Below, piece after piece: positions 1 to 8,526 of a stretch of 64,000 nucleotides of DNA. The position numbers were made by a program, and so were the translations under genes. Each line of letters begins with the position of its first letter. Position 1 is the first letter of the stretch. Under the pieces are notes generated by a model. The model did no database searches. It was not told the origin of the DNA and saw only the letters and a program-made list of their open reading frames with translations. This DNA is from Bacteroidota bacterium (lineage in GTDB: Bacteria > Bacteroidota > Bacteroidia > Palsa-948): contig JACQAL010000038.1 in the NCBI GenBank assembly GCA_016195025.1, forward strand, positions 1-64,000, in the 5' to 3' direction.

Positions 1-19
1 AACATCTGGGAGGATTGGG

Positions 20-44
20 AGCGGGCGCGCTCTGCGCGCCCGCT
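20..44. terminator. GC-rich hairpin, possible terminator
   Basis: AGCGGGCGCG at 20-29 pairs perfectly with CGCGCCCGCT at 35-44 across a 5-nt loop. Only a weak pyrimidine run follows on the plus side. It may end a plus-strand gene left of the window or the minus-strand porP transcript, but without a clear U-tract the terminator role is tentative. Confidence 0.4.
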
Positions 45-61
45 TCTCTCCCTATAAAAAT

Positions 62-107
62 TAAAGATGTCATTCCGAATGGAGCGAAGCGAAATGAGGA
101 ATCTCAT
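62..107. repeat. GTCATTTCGA-type dispersed repeat (single arm)
   Basis: The segment gtcattccga followed by gcgaagcgaaatgaggaatctc resembles both arms of the palindrome at 29297-29386. Here only one arm is present. I know this word family as a common dispersed element in Bacteroidota genomes. Confidence 0.6.
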
Positions 108-162
108 TCAATAATGAAGTCCTTAAGCAAAACTCACGTTATTAGTCAGTACAAGAAGTTTC

Positions 163-1221
163 CTATTGAGCAAAACTTGCTTTTGTCTGATAAAGAAATG
201 CACTGGGGGTGTTGAACCGCAATGATATTTCAAAACCGCCCCTGCCGGTGGTTGCTGCTGTTAACCCGGAAATGTTGGTATCGTAACTTATACCGATGGC
301 ATATTTATCCACCTCATACATGAAAAAAGGAATCACGGCATCTCTGTTCCGGTAATAACATCCTAAGGTGAACGCTGAACTTTTAATGAATCCTGTATAG
401 ACCGAATTTTCCTTGAGTTTGTATTTAATCCGCATTCCCGCAGTTAACTCGGTGAGTTTTCCCTGCTGCATATATATCGCTGACGGACCAATGGAGTAAT
501 TGGTATTTTTTATTCCGAAGAATGAACCCAGGTGCCCTGTCCATTTCACGTTAAGCCCGTCAGAAGTTCCAAGATAAGATTGCGGTGGCTGATTCAGGTG
601 CATCACCGATACTCCCGCGTTAATGTGTTTTTGACTGTTGGCTGTCATGTATTTTTCCCCATCGCCATAACTCCACAAAATGCCCGCGCCAAAATCACCA
701 TACGCGAAAGATTGGCTTGAAAATTTTTCACCCGAAGGAGCACCCGGGTCATACACGCCTGAGGTGTATTGACTGTTCCATCTTAATCCATCGGGCGAAA
801 TGCTTTTTTCGGCAATGCCTCCGATAATTCCGCCCGAAAATACATTCTTGTCATTGAGCACGGCATGATAGGCGATACTAAGGTTTGCCTGAAACTGTTT
901 TATGCTGCCATCCCCGGCTTTATCAGAAAACAGGGTGATGCCTGCGGCAAGCCCTTTCTTAAAAGTAGAGGTGGCATTTTTCACCTTCGTCCAGTTGGGT
1001 TGTGCAAATCTCATTTCAAACGTTGCCGCTGAGGTGCGGTAAGCATCCACTACACGCCACTGCTCTTTGTGCTGTAAGGTCGCCTGCAAATCTTTATAAG
1101 CCGCTGTGAGAGCAGGATTTACCGCGAGCGGTGAAAAATCATATTGGGAAAAATGAATATCCTGAGCAGCACCGATTACACTGATTAAAAAAAAGAGTAC
1201 ACCGATAAGAAATGTTGGCAT
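163..1221 (-). CDS. PorP/SprF family type IX secretion outer-membrane protein
   Basis: Resembles PorP/SprF, the outer-membrane beta-barrel proteins that work with type IX secretion and anchor or deliver SprB-like adhesins. After a short signal peptide (hydrophobic to about residue 18, ending near GAAQ) comes the family hallmark DIHFSQYDFSPLAVNPALTA, then a barrel-like alternation to the C terminus. The frame stays open to 1305, but the extra 28 residues are Lys/Arg-rich, lie before the signal peptide and are encoded by a ggaag/cttcc repeat, so I start at the ATG at 1219-1221. It lies 96 nt downstream of the SprB-like gene on the same strand, the usual adhesin-SprF pairing. Confidence 0.85.
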   Translation of the reverse strand: MPTFLIGVLFFLISVIGAAQDIHFSQYDFSPLAVNPALTAAYKDLQATLQHKEQWRVVDAYRTSAATFEMRFAQPNWTKVKNATSTFKKGLAAGITLFSDKAGDGSIKQFQANLSIAYHAVLNDKNVFSGGIIGGIAEKSISPDGLRWNSQYTSGVYDPGAPSGEKFSSQSFAYGDFGAGILWSYGDGEKYMTANSQKHINAGVSVMHLNQPPQSYLGTSDGLNVKWTGHLGSFFGIKNTNYSIGPSAIYMQQGKLTELTAGMRIKYKLKENSVYTGFIKSSAFTLGCYYRNRDAVIPFFMYEVDKYAIGISYDTNISGLTAATTGRGGFEISLRFNTPSAFLYQTKASFAQ

Positions 1222-1284
1222 ACTGGAATATTGGAATGTTGGGATTACATCATCCTTCCATCCTTCCATCCTTCCATTCTTCCG
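1207..1284. repeat. ggaatgtt/cttccatc hairpin repeat at the porP 5' end
   Basis: Tandem words ggaatatt, ggaatgtt on one side and ccttccat repeated about three times on the other make an imperfect hairpin. The same word family lies inside ispE (25236-25318) and the FAH gene (62447-62532). Here it overlaps the start region of the PorP-like gene. Confidence 0.65.
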
Positions 1285-1317
1285 TTTTTGTTTTCTTGTT
1301 TTCATGTCGTTGAATTT

Positions 1318-4300
1318 TTATTTTACCAAACTGATGTTTCCTTTTTGTTTAAATGTGTCCCCGTTGCTGAGTTGGGCTTCGAAGAAATAAACGAACACGG
1401 CAGTGTTCAGTGCTTGTCCCTTGTACATTCCGTCCCAGCAGTTTGAAAGGTCATCCGACTCAAAAACTTTTTCACCCCAGCGGTCATATACTTTCAGAAC
1501 AAAACTGATAATGCAGGCGTTTTGCGGAACACAATACTGATCATTAGTCACATCCCCGTTCGGTGAAAAGGCATTTGGCAAAAGTGCGTCCAATGATTGG
1601 ATGATACATGGAATTTCAATAGTAATTGTTACGCATGCACTGTCGGTGCAGCCGTTGGCATCAGTAACAACTACACAGTAAGCAGTAGTTTGCGCTGGTG
1701 TTGCCACAGGATTTGCGCAAGTAGTACAACTTAATCCGGAAGCAGGCGACCAGGAGTAGGTTCCCCCACCGCTGGTGGCAGTAAGTGTTGTGCTTGCACC
1801 GGTGCTAATAATAGTTGGACTGGCGTTAGCTGTTACGGTTGGTCCGGGTATTTGTGTAACGCTTACGGTTTGTGTTTTTATACATCCGTTGGCATCCGTT
1901 ACTGTTGCGGTATAATTTCCTGCGGCAAGCCCGGTTGCTGCTGCAGTTGTTTGCCCGTTGGTCCAACTGTAAGTGTAAGGAGCAGTTCCGCTGCTGGCAT
2001 TCGCTGTAGCGGTTCCGTTATTCACAGTACATCCGGTTTGAGTAGAAGAAGTGCTGAGCGTTAATGTGTTGACAGATGTTATTGTAACTGTCTGCGTTTG
2101 TGTGCAGCCGTTTGCATCGGTAATTGTTACAGAATAATTTCCTGCGGCAAGCCCGGTTGCTGTTGCAGTTGTTTGCCCGTTGTTCCATAAATAAGAATAA
2201 CCCGGTGTTCCGCCTGAGGGATTGTCGGTTGCTGTTCCCGTTGCAGTGGTGCAGACCGCAGGAGTGGTGGTGGTGGTTGAAGTAATGGCGCTGGGCTGAG
2301 AAACAGAAACGGTGTTTGATTGTATGCATCCCGAAGCATCAGTAATGGTGATGGTATACGTTCCTGCGGAGAGTCCGGTAGCTGAGCTTGTCGAAGCCCC
2401 ATTGCTCCACGCATAGGTATAAGGCGGATTTCCTCCGGTAGCCGTTGCAGTGGCGCTTCCGTTCGTTCCGCCATTGCAGGTAACCGTGGTGGATGCGAGT
2501 GTAACGGTGGGAGCGCCTGCATTGGTAACATTGGCGACATCGGTGAGCGTGCATCCGTTTGCATCGGTAATCGTAACTGTGTAAAATCCTGCGGCAAGCC
2601 CTGTGGCGGTACTCGTGGTTTGTCCGTTGCTCCATATATAGGTATAGGTTCCTGTTCCACCGGAAGGAGTTGACGTGGCATCTCCGTTCGATGCGGAACA
2701 ATTTGCCTGCGTAATGGTCATGCTGTTGGTAATGGCAGCAGGTTCAGTAATTAAAAAAGTTTGTGTGGCAGTGCATCCGTTGGCATCGGTAATGCTCACG
2801 GTGTAATTTCCCTGTGCAAGTCCCGTTGCGGTGGAAGTGGTTTGCCCGTTCGTCCATGAATACGTGTAGTTGGGAGTCCCGCCTGAAACCGTGGCGGTGG
2901 CATCTCCATTGATTCCCCCGTTGCACGAAACATTATTCTGCGAAGGGTTTGTTGTTAACGCGCTGGGTTCGGAAATAAATATGGTGGCAACCTGCGAGCA
3001 GCCGCTGGCATCGGTAATGGTAACGGTGTAATTTCCCGATGAAAGCCCGGTGGCGGTAGAAGTGGTTTGCCCGTTTGTCCATGAATAGGTATAAGGCGGA
3101 TTTCCTCCCGAAACAGTGGCGGTGGCATTGCCGTTATTTCCCCCGTTGCACGAAACACCGGAGGGAGTTACATTGACAGTGGGCGCTCCGCCATTAAGTA
3201 TGTTGGCAAAGTCAACAAAGGTGCAGCCGTTGGCATCGGTGATGGTAACCGTATAAGTTCCTGCTGAAAGCCCGGTGGCGGTGGAAGTGGTTTGCCCGTT
3301 GCTCCATGCATAAGTATAAGCAGGAGTTCCTCCGCTGGTGGTAGCCGTTGCACTTCCGGTGGAAGAAGAGCAGCCCGAAGGAGTAACAGCAGTGGTGTTC
3401 GATAAAATAGTTGGCTCAGTAATGGCAACCGTGTTGGTGGAAGTGCATCCGTTGGCATCGGTAACCGTGATGGTATAATTTCCCTGCGAAAGTCCTGTTG
3501 CGGTACTTGTGGTTTGACCGTTCGTCCATGAATAAGTATAAGCAGGATTTCCTCCGCCCGCAGTAACGGTTGCGCTTCCGTTATTTCCTCCGTTGCAACT
3601 CACATTCGTTTGCGAAACAGGCGAAGTGAGCGCAGCCGGTTGTGTAATCAAAACTGTTTGCGTTCCGGTGCATCCGCTGGCATCGGTAACGATGATGGTG
3701 TAATTTCCCTGCGTAAGTCCTGTTGCGGTACTCGTGGTTTGCCCGTTGCTCCACGAGTAAGTATAAGCAGGGTTTCCTCCCGAACCGCTTGCCGATGCAC
3801 TTCCGTTATTTCCCCCGTTGCATAAAACATTTGTCTGGGCGGTAACGCTTGCCGTCACTGCTGTTGGCTGAGATATGGACACTGTTCCGGTGGCGGTGCA
3901 GCCATTCGCATCGGTAATGGTTACTGTATAATTTCCCTGCGTAAGCCCTGTTGCAGTACTCGTGGTTTGCCCTCCTGTCCATGAATACGTATAGGAGGGA
4001 GTTCCTCCTCCCGCTGTAACCGTTGCGCTTCCGTTATTTCCTCCGTTGCACGAAACAGCAGTGGGGGTGAGGGAGGAAGTGAGCGCGGTGGGCTGTGTGA
4101 GATTGACCGTGATGATTGAAATACATCCTGCATTATCGGTAACAGTTACCGTGCATGAACCTGCTGAGAGTCCGGTTGCATTGGTGGTGGTTTGCCCGTT
4201 GCACCATAAATAGGCATAGGGAGCAGTTCCTCCGGTGGCAGTAATGGAAGCCGTTCCGTCATTTCCCCCGTTGCAACTTACGGGTGAAGAAGAAGTGAGC

Positions 4301-7300
4301 GTTACGGTGGGAGAACTTGCGTTGGATACATTGGCAACTGCCGATTGGGTGCAGCCGCTGTTATCCGTAACCGTAATGGTATAACTTCCGGCAGTAAGCC
4401 CTGTTGCTGTGGTGGTGGTTTGCCCGTTGTTCCATGAATAAGTATAGGCAGGATTTCCTCCTGAAGCCGTTGCGCTTGTGGTTCCGTTATTGCTTCCACA
4501 GTTGGCATTGGTACTGCTCGTGGTAACAGTGATGGCAGTGGGCTGCGTAATGGCAATTGTTGCTGTTTGCGTGCAGCCCTTCGAATCGGTTACTGTCACC
4601 GTATAATTTCCGGCAGACAGTCCTGTGGCAGAAGTGGTGGTTTGCCCGTTGCTCCACGAATAGGTATAAGCGGGTGTTCCGCCTCCTGCGGAAATGGACG
4701 CGCTTCCGTTATTTCCTCCGTTGCACGAAACATTTGCGCCTGCAGAAGCGGTGGTGGTGAGCGCAGCGGGTTGAGTAATTAAAACCGTTTGGGTTCCGGT
4801 GCATCCGTTCGCATCGGAAGTGGTTACCGTATACGTTCCGGCAGAAAGCCCTGTGGCGGTAGCAGCCGTTTGTGCAGGAGCAGTGTTCCAAACATAGGTG
4901 TATGCCGGTGTTCCTCCCGAGCCGCTGGCAGTTGCGTTTCCGTTATTGCCCCCGTTGCAACTCACATTTGTCTGCGAAGAAATGCTGGCAGTAACAGGCG
5001 TTGGTTGAGAAATGGAAACTGTGGCTGTCTTTGTGCATCCCTTTGAATCGGTAACCGTCACGGTATAATTTCCCTGTGAAAGTCCGGTAGCGGTGGAAGA
5101 AGTTCCTCCGCTTGGAGTCCATGCATACGTGTACGCAGGTGTTCCGCCTCCTGCTGTTACGGTGGCGGTGCCGTTGCTTCCTCCGTTGCACGAAACAGTG
5201 GTGGAAGAAATGGCGGCAGTTAATGCCGTTGGCTGAGTAATCGTTATTGTGGGAGTGGAAGCACAGCCGCCTCCATCATTCACCGTGCACGTATAGGTGC
5301 CTGCGCAAAGCCCGGTGGCAACAGAAGAAGTTCCCCCGCTTGGTGACCAGGCATAGGTATAAGGCGGAGTTCCCCCCGATGGTGTAACTGTGGCGCTGCC
5401 GATGCACACTCCGTTGCAATTAAGATTAAGTTGCGATTGGGTAGTAGATAGTGTGCCTGCTCCGGGAACAATTGTTACAGTGGCAGTGTCTATATAAGTA
5501 TAGGGGCATTGTGCCGAACCTTTCACAATTACGGTGTAAGTTCCCGCAGCAAGTCCGGTAACTGTGGAAGTGGTTTGTCCGCCCGGGCTCCAGGTGTATG
5601 TATAAGGAGCCGCACAAAAAGTTGCGGTAACGGTTGCCGAGCCGGTGCCTCCGCATCCAACCGGCTGGGTAGGAGTAACCGTCATTCCGCTGGCGGCTGT
5701 GTTGCAGGTGGGAAGCGCTACCAGCGCGAGAAAGGATTCAGCAGTGCTTAATCCACCGCAGGCAAATAATTTTCCGTTGCTTCCCCATGCCAGATCATAC
5801 ACGGTTCCCGGAACGGCAATGCTTCCGAGGGAATTTAACAAGGCATCGTACACATAAATATTTTTTGCCGAACCCACATATACGTTTCCGCATTTATCCG
5901 TGACGATCCCCGAATTCACCTGCAGAGCCGTAGTGGTTCCTCCCGGAATGGTTACCTGGTTGAAATGCGCGCCTGTTGTCAGGTTCCACCGGTCTAATTT
6001 TACTCCATCCATTGTGTACACATAATTGCATGATGCGGCAACGGCATTCATTCCGATGGAGCCGCCAAACCCTGCGCCCGTTCCGCTGATGGCTTTCTGG
6101 TCGCCATCGTGGTAAGAATATCCTGTATGCACACTGAAAAGTTTGGTGTTGGTAGTGGTGTTGAAACAAGACAGGCGGTTATGTGCGCCTGTTGATGCGG
6201 CACCAGTTCTGTTAGAACCGGCATTGCTGTCGGCAGAAACAAAATAAAGCAACCCATTCGTGGCAAAAACTGCGGAAAGAATTTCACCGATCGTATCGTT
6301 TTCGGTAAGCGCTCCTTCGGCTCCGGTTGCACTGTTCACCGGTTCCAGCACGCTTACGTTGTAAGCCGGAGGATAAATTCCTCCTCCCGACTGGTAGAGT
6401 TTTGTATAGTCGCAGTTGAAGGAGAGCGTCCATGTTTCGTACATGTTGTTTGCGCTGGTAGTTCCGCTGGCGGAACCCCAGACCAATGCAGTGCCGGTTG
6501 TGTTTATTTTAATAGTATTATAATAAGTTCCTCCTGTAGCGCCCAGTCCAACCGTTGCGTAGGCGTTTCCGCCAACATCCACCTGTACATCACCCTGCGA
6601 CTGCGCTTTGTAACTTGCGTTTGCTGTTAAATCAAATGTCCATACCAACGTTCCTGCGGAGTTGTATTTATCTACATTGTATTTCGAATTGGTGGGCCCG
6701 TTTCCGGGTTTAATCGTGTAGACGTATACGTTATCGGAGCCATCCACTGAAATATCTTCGGGAATATAAGTGCCTCCTCCTGTGGGATAAGAAGGTCCAA
6801 CCGTCCACGGGTCAATAATGGTTTCTTCAGAAACTTTTGTCATTCCGTTTTCCAACCGGAAGCCGACTGTGTTTTTATCTGCAAGAAAAAATTGCGATTC
6901 AATACTATTTCCCGATGGCTCCATTCCCGTGTAAGTGAGCGGGGCATGGTCGGTAATATTGCCGAGAGGAGTGGGGATGATTATATTTTTTTCTGCATTC
7001 AATTTTACATCCTCAGAATAAGACATTTTTATTTGTGAAGCATCGGCACCGGCATGAAGGATGTAAGAATATTTTATTCCTTCTTCGGGATGAATAGTGA
7101 ATTCAATGTCAATGTTCGGATAAATGTTTTTGTAACTAATTTTTTTATAGCCATGCACATTTCCGATTACTTTGTCTTTGTCTACATCTGGCGCATAGTA
7201 GTTGAAGTAAAAAGAGGTGCGCTCGCTTCCCGTTACGGCAGGTTGGGGATTGGAACCGAGCCATTTCATCTCCACCCATTTTGTGCGGGTTAAGTATTTG

Positions 7301-7716
7301 GGCGCGCCAACTTTTTCTTCCTCTTCTGCGCGAACGAGATTATGCTCCTTTACAAACTCTTCCCATTCTTCTTCCGATACTTGTTCATCTTTTGTAATTT
7401 TATAGAGCAAACCTTTTTTGGTGAAGTAAACTTCCAGCGCTGTGTTATCGTCAAAGCCGAACAAAACATTTTTTTCTTCGAGCCCTTCTTTGTAATTCAA
7501 CTGCCCTGCATTTTCGATGAACGCCAAATTTTTTCTATCGTTACCTGTGCTGAGAATCTGCGCATGGTAGTTACCGTGGTTTACCACCGAAGGAGTTTTG
7601 AACGGCAAAGAACTTTGTGCGGAACTTTCCTTCTGTTTTTCTGCAACGCGGGCAGTTTGCGAGAAGGTTGTCGAAGCGATGAGTGCACAAACAACGGGCA
7701 GGTAAAATTTATTCAT
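1318..7716 (-). CDS. Giant SprB-repeat adhesin with gliding-motility C-terminal domain
   Basis: About 2132 residues from the ATG at 7714-7716, which begins a clear signal peptide ending near TTFSQ; the longer frame to 7764 lacks one. Residues about 60-270 resemble the N-terminal domain that opens with a FIENAGQ-type motif. A repeat-poor region that looks like a beta-propeller follows to about residue 670. Then come 17 SprB repeats (typical pieces SCNGGNNG, GGTPAYTYSW, NGQTTSTATGL, GNYTVTVTDANGCT) of about 75 residues each, an Ig/PKD-like unit, and a type B sorting domain in the last 95 residues with the motif LPNAFSPNGDVTND. Such proteins are exported by type IX secretion and act as surface adhesins. 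The neighbouring PorP/SprF gene fits. Confidence 0.88.
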   Translation of the reverse strand: MNKFYLPVVCALIASTTFSQTARVAEKQKESSAQSSLPFKTPSVVNHGNYHAQILSTGNDRKNLAFIENAGQLNYKEGLEEKNVLFGFDDNTALEVYFTKKGLLYKITKDEQVSEEEWEEFVKEHNLVRAEEEEKVGAPKYLTRTKWVEMKWLGSNPQPAVTGSERTSFYFNYYAPDVDKDKVIGNVHGYKKISYKNIYPNIDIEFTIHPEEGIKYSYILHAGADASQIKMSYSEDVKLNAEKNIIIPTPLGNITDHAPLTYTGMEPSGNSIESQFFLADKNTVGFRLENGMTKVSEETIIDPWTVGPSYPTGGGTYIPEDISVDGSDNVYVYTIKPGNGPTNSKYNVDKYNSAGTLVWTFDLTANASYKAQSQGDVQVDVGGNAYATVGLGATGGTYYNTIKINTTGTALVWGSASGTTSANNMYETWTLSFNCDYTKLYQSGGGIYPPAYNVSVLEPVNSATGAEGALTENDTIGEILSAVFATNGLLYFVSADSNAGSNRTGAASTGAHNRLSCFNTTTNTKLFSVHTGYSYHDGDQKAISGTGAGFGGSIGMNAVAASCNYVYTMDGVKLDRWNLTTGAHFNQVTIPGGTTTALQVNSGIVTDKCGNVYVGSAKNIYVYDALLNSLGSIAVPGTVYDLAWGSNGKLFACGGLSTAESFLALVALPTCNTAASGMTVTPTQPVGCGGTGSATVTATFCAAPYTYTWSPGGQTTSTVTGLAAGTYTVIVKGSAQCPYTYIDTATVTIVPGAGTLSTTQSQLNLNCNGVCIGSATVTPSGGTPPYTYAWSPSGGTSSVATGLCAGTYTCTVNDGGGCASTPTITITQPTALTAAISSTTVSCNGGSNGTATVTAGGGTPAYTYAWTPSGGTSSTATGLSQGNYTVTVTDSKGCTKTATVSISQPTPVTASISSQTNVSCNGGNNGNATASGSGGTPAYTYVWNTAPAQTAATATGLSAGTYTVTTSDANGCTGTQTVLITQPAALTTTASAGANVSCNGGNNGSASISAGGGTPAYTYSWSNGQTTTSATGLSAGNYTVTVTDSKGCTQTATIAITQPTAITVTTSSTNANCGSNNGTTSATASGGNPAYTYSWNNGQTTTTATGLTAGSYTITVTDNSGCTQSAVANVSNASSPTVTLTSSSPVSCNGGNDGTASITATGGTAPYAYLWCNGQTTTNATGLSAGSCTVTVTDNAGCISIITVNLTQPTALTSSLTPTAVSCNGGNNGSATVTAGGGTPSYTYSWTGGQTTSTATGLTQGNYTVTITDANGCTATGTVSISQPTAVTASVTAQTNVLCNGGNNGSASASGSGGNPAYTYSWSNGQTTSTATGLTQGNYTIIVTDASGCTGTQTVLITQPAALTSPVSQTNVSCNGGNNGSATVTAGGGNPAYTYSWTNGQTTSTATGLSQGNYTITVTDANGCTSTNTVAITEPTILSNTTAVTPSGCSSSTGSATATTSGGTPAYTYAWSNGQTTSTATGLSAGTYTVTITDANGCTFVDFANILNGGAPTVNVTPSGVSCNGGNNGNATATVSGGNPPYTYSWTNGQTTSTATGLSSGNYTVTITDASGCSQVATIFISEPSALTTNPSQNNVSCNGGINGDATATVSGGTPNYTYSWTNGQTTSTATGLAQGNYTVSITDANGCTATQTFLITEPAAITNSMTITQANCSASNGDATSTPSGGTGTYTYIWSNGQTTSTATGLAAGFYTVTITDANGCTLTDVANVTNAGAPTVTLASTTVTCNGGTNGSATATATGGNPPYTYAWSNGASTSSATGLSAGTYTITITDASGCIQSNTVSVSQPSAITSTTTTTPAVCTTATGTATDNPSGGTPGYSYLWNNGQTTATATGLAAGNYSVTITDANGCTQTQTVTITSVNTLTLSTSSTQTGCTVNNGTATANASSGTAPYTYSWTNGQTTAAATGLAAGNYTATVTDANGCIKTQTVSVTQIPGPTVTANASPTIISTGASTTLTATSGGGTYSWSPASGLSCTTCANPVATPAQTTAYCVVVTDANGCTDSACVTITIEIPCIIQSLDALLPNAFSPNGDVTNDQYCVPQNACIISFVLKVYDRWGEKVFESDDLSNCWDGMYKGQALNTAVFVYFFEAQLSNGDTFKQKGNISLVK
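1845..5690 (-). repeat. 17 tandem SprB-type coding repeats
   Basis: Seventeen units of about 225 nt, counted from successive C-(N/S)GG...GGTPxYTYxW...TATGL...TVTDANGC blocks. Units in the middle share long near-identical DNA (for example around NGQTTSTATGL), while outer units diverge, as expected of an array homogenised by recombination. One unit, near 2385-2400, carries a GASTS variant encoded by a cttcgacaagctcag-type repeat fragment. Confidence 0.85.
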
Positions 7717-7741
7717 AGTAAAATTATTTTTTGAATCGTGC

Positions 7742-7749
7742 CAAATATA
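7742..7749 (-). promoter_or_regulatory. Bacteroidota -7 box (TATATTTG) for the SprB-like gene
   Basis: On the minus strand TATATTTG matches the Bacteroidota -7 consensus TAnnTTTG and lies 25 nt before the chosen ATG at 7716. No good -33 TTTG is seen at the usual spacing, so the call rests on the box and its position. Confidence 0.45.
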
Positions 7750-7848
7750 ATCTTTTCGCAACACATAAGCACCTGCTTCAATCTTGTTTTAGACGAATCG
7801 GGTAAAATTGCCGATGAAATTTCTCCATTCTTAATATGAAAAAATATC

Positions 7849-8427
7849 TCAGGCAAGTCCAAGTAACTTCAGTAAGAGAATTATAAGAAGGATAACTATC
7901 AGCAGCCACACGAGGTTGCCCAGCCATGTGCCTGTCAGAAAATCGAGAATAACAATTATCAGCAGAATGACAATGAGCCACCACAGCAAACTATGTTCGT
8001 TGTTGTGATGAGAGGAAATAATTTTTTTGATTTCTTTTTTAGCGGGAGAAAATACTTTAGGAATAGAATTGATTTTTATTTGAGAGGAGAAATTATCCGG
8101 TGAAGAATTTGTTTTTACTGCTTTCACCGGCTTGTATTCTTTTTTTGCATTCTTTATTTTTTCATTTGCAACCGGATTGTCAAGGAGTAATGGCGCTTCG
8201 GTATTTTTCAGCGCGGCAGAAATTTTTTCCTGCTTCACCAACTCGCTTGAAAAAGTTTTTTCGGCTGCAGTATTTGTTTTTGCCGTTGCATGACCGTTGC
8301 CGTACTCAACATAATAACCGCTGCGGTAATGCCGCTTGGTCATGGAAAAATAGGTTTCGTGATTGCAGGAAGAAAAAATAATTGCACAAGCAATTAGTAA
8401 ATACAAGGAAGTAAAAAAGTTTTTCAT
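7849..8427 (-). CDS. Putative lipoprotein with two C-terminal membrane segments
   Basis: About 192 residues. The start at 8425-8427 gives a lipoprotein signal with lipobox IIFSSC near residue 20; the 10 residues upstream in frame add nothing. The middle is a Lys-rich, low-complexity stretch. The last 50 residues hold two strongly hydrophobic segments split by GTWLGN, resembling the small YqaE/DUF-type membrane hairpins seen in Bacteroidota. I do not recognise a named family, and the function is unknown. Confidence 0.65.
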   Translation of the reverse strand: MKNFFTSLYLLIACAIIFSSCNHETYFSMTKRHYRSGYYVEYGNGHATAKTNTAAEKTFSSELVKQEKISAALKNTEAPLLLDNPVANEKIKNAKKEYKPVKAVKTNSSPDNFSSQIKINSIPKVFSPAKKEIKKIISSHHNNEHSLLWWLIVILLIIVILDFLTGTWLGNLVWLLIVILLIILLLKLLGLA

Positions 8428-8526
8428 AGGAATAATATTTAAAGTAATAGTGAGCAATAAAAATATAAAATTACTGCATGGCTGCGGTTTTTAGTTTTTA
8501 ACCGAAATAGTAATAGCAGCAAAAAA

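Larger units (their letters stand above)
1..162. other. Intergenic edge with GC-rich hairpin and a GTCATT-family repeat
   Basis: No gene is visible here. Positions 20-44 form a perfect 10-bp GC stem, and about 62-107 carries a copy of the GTCATTTCGA-type repeat, single-armed here. The short forward reading frame across it is low-complexity and has no family resemblance. The PorP gene ends at 163 on the minus strand, so this is its downstream side. Confidence 0.6.

Noticed and set aside
2018-5656. Many 60-184-codon open frames across the SprB array, on both strands
   Set aside because: They are alternative-frame shadows of the 17 repeats, with repetitive peptide composition, and no start or family similarity.
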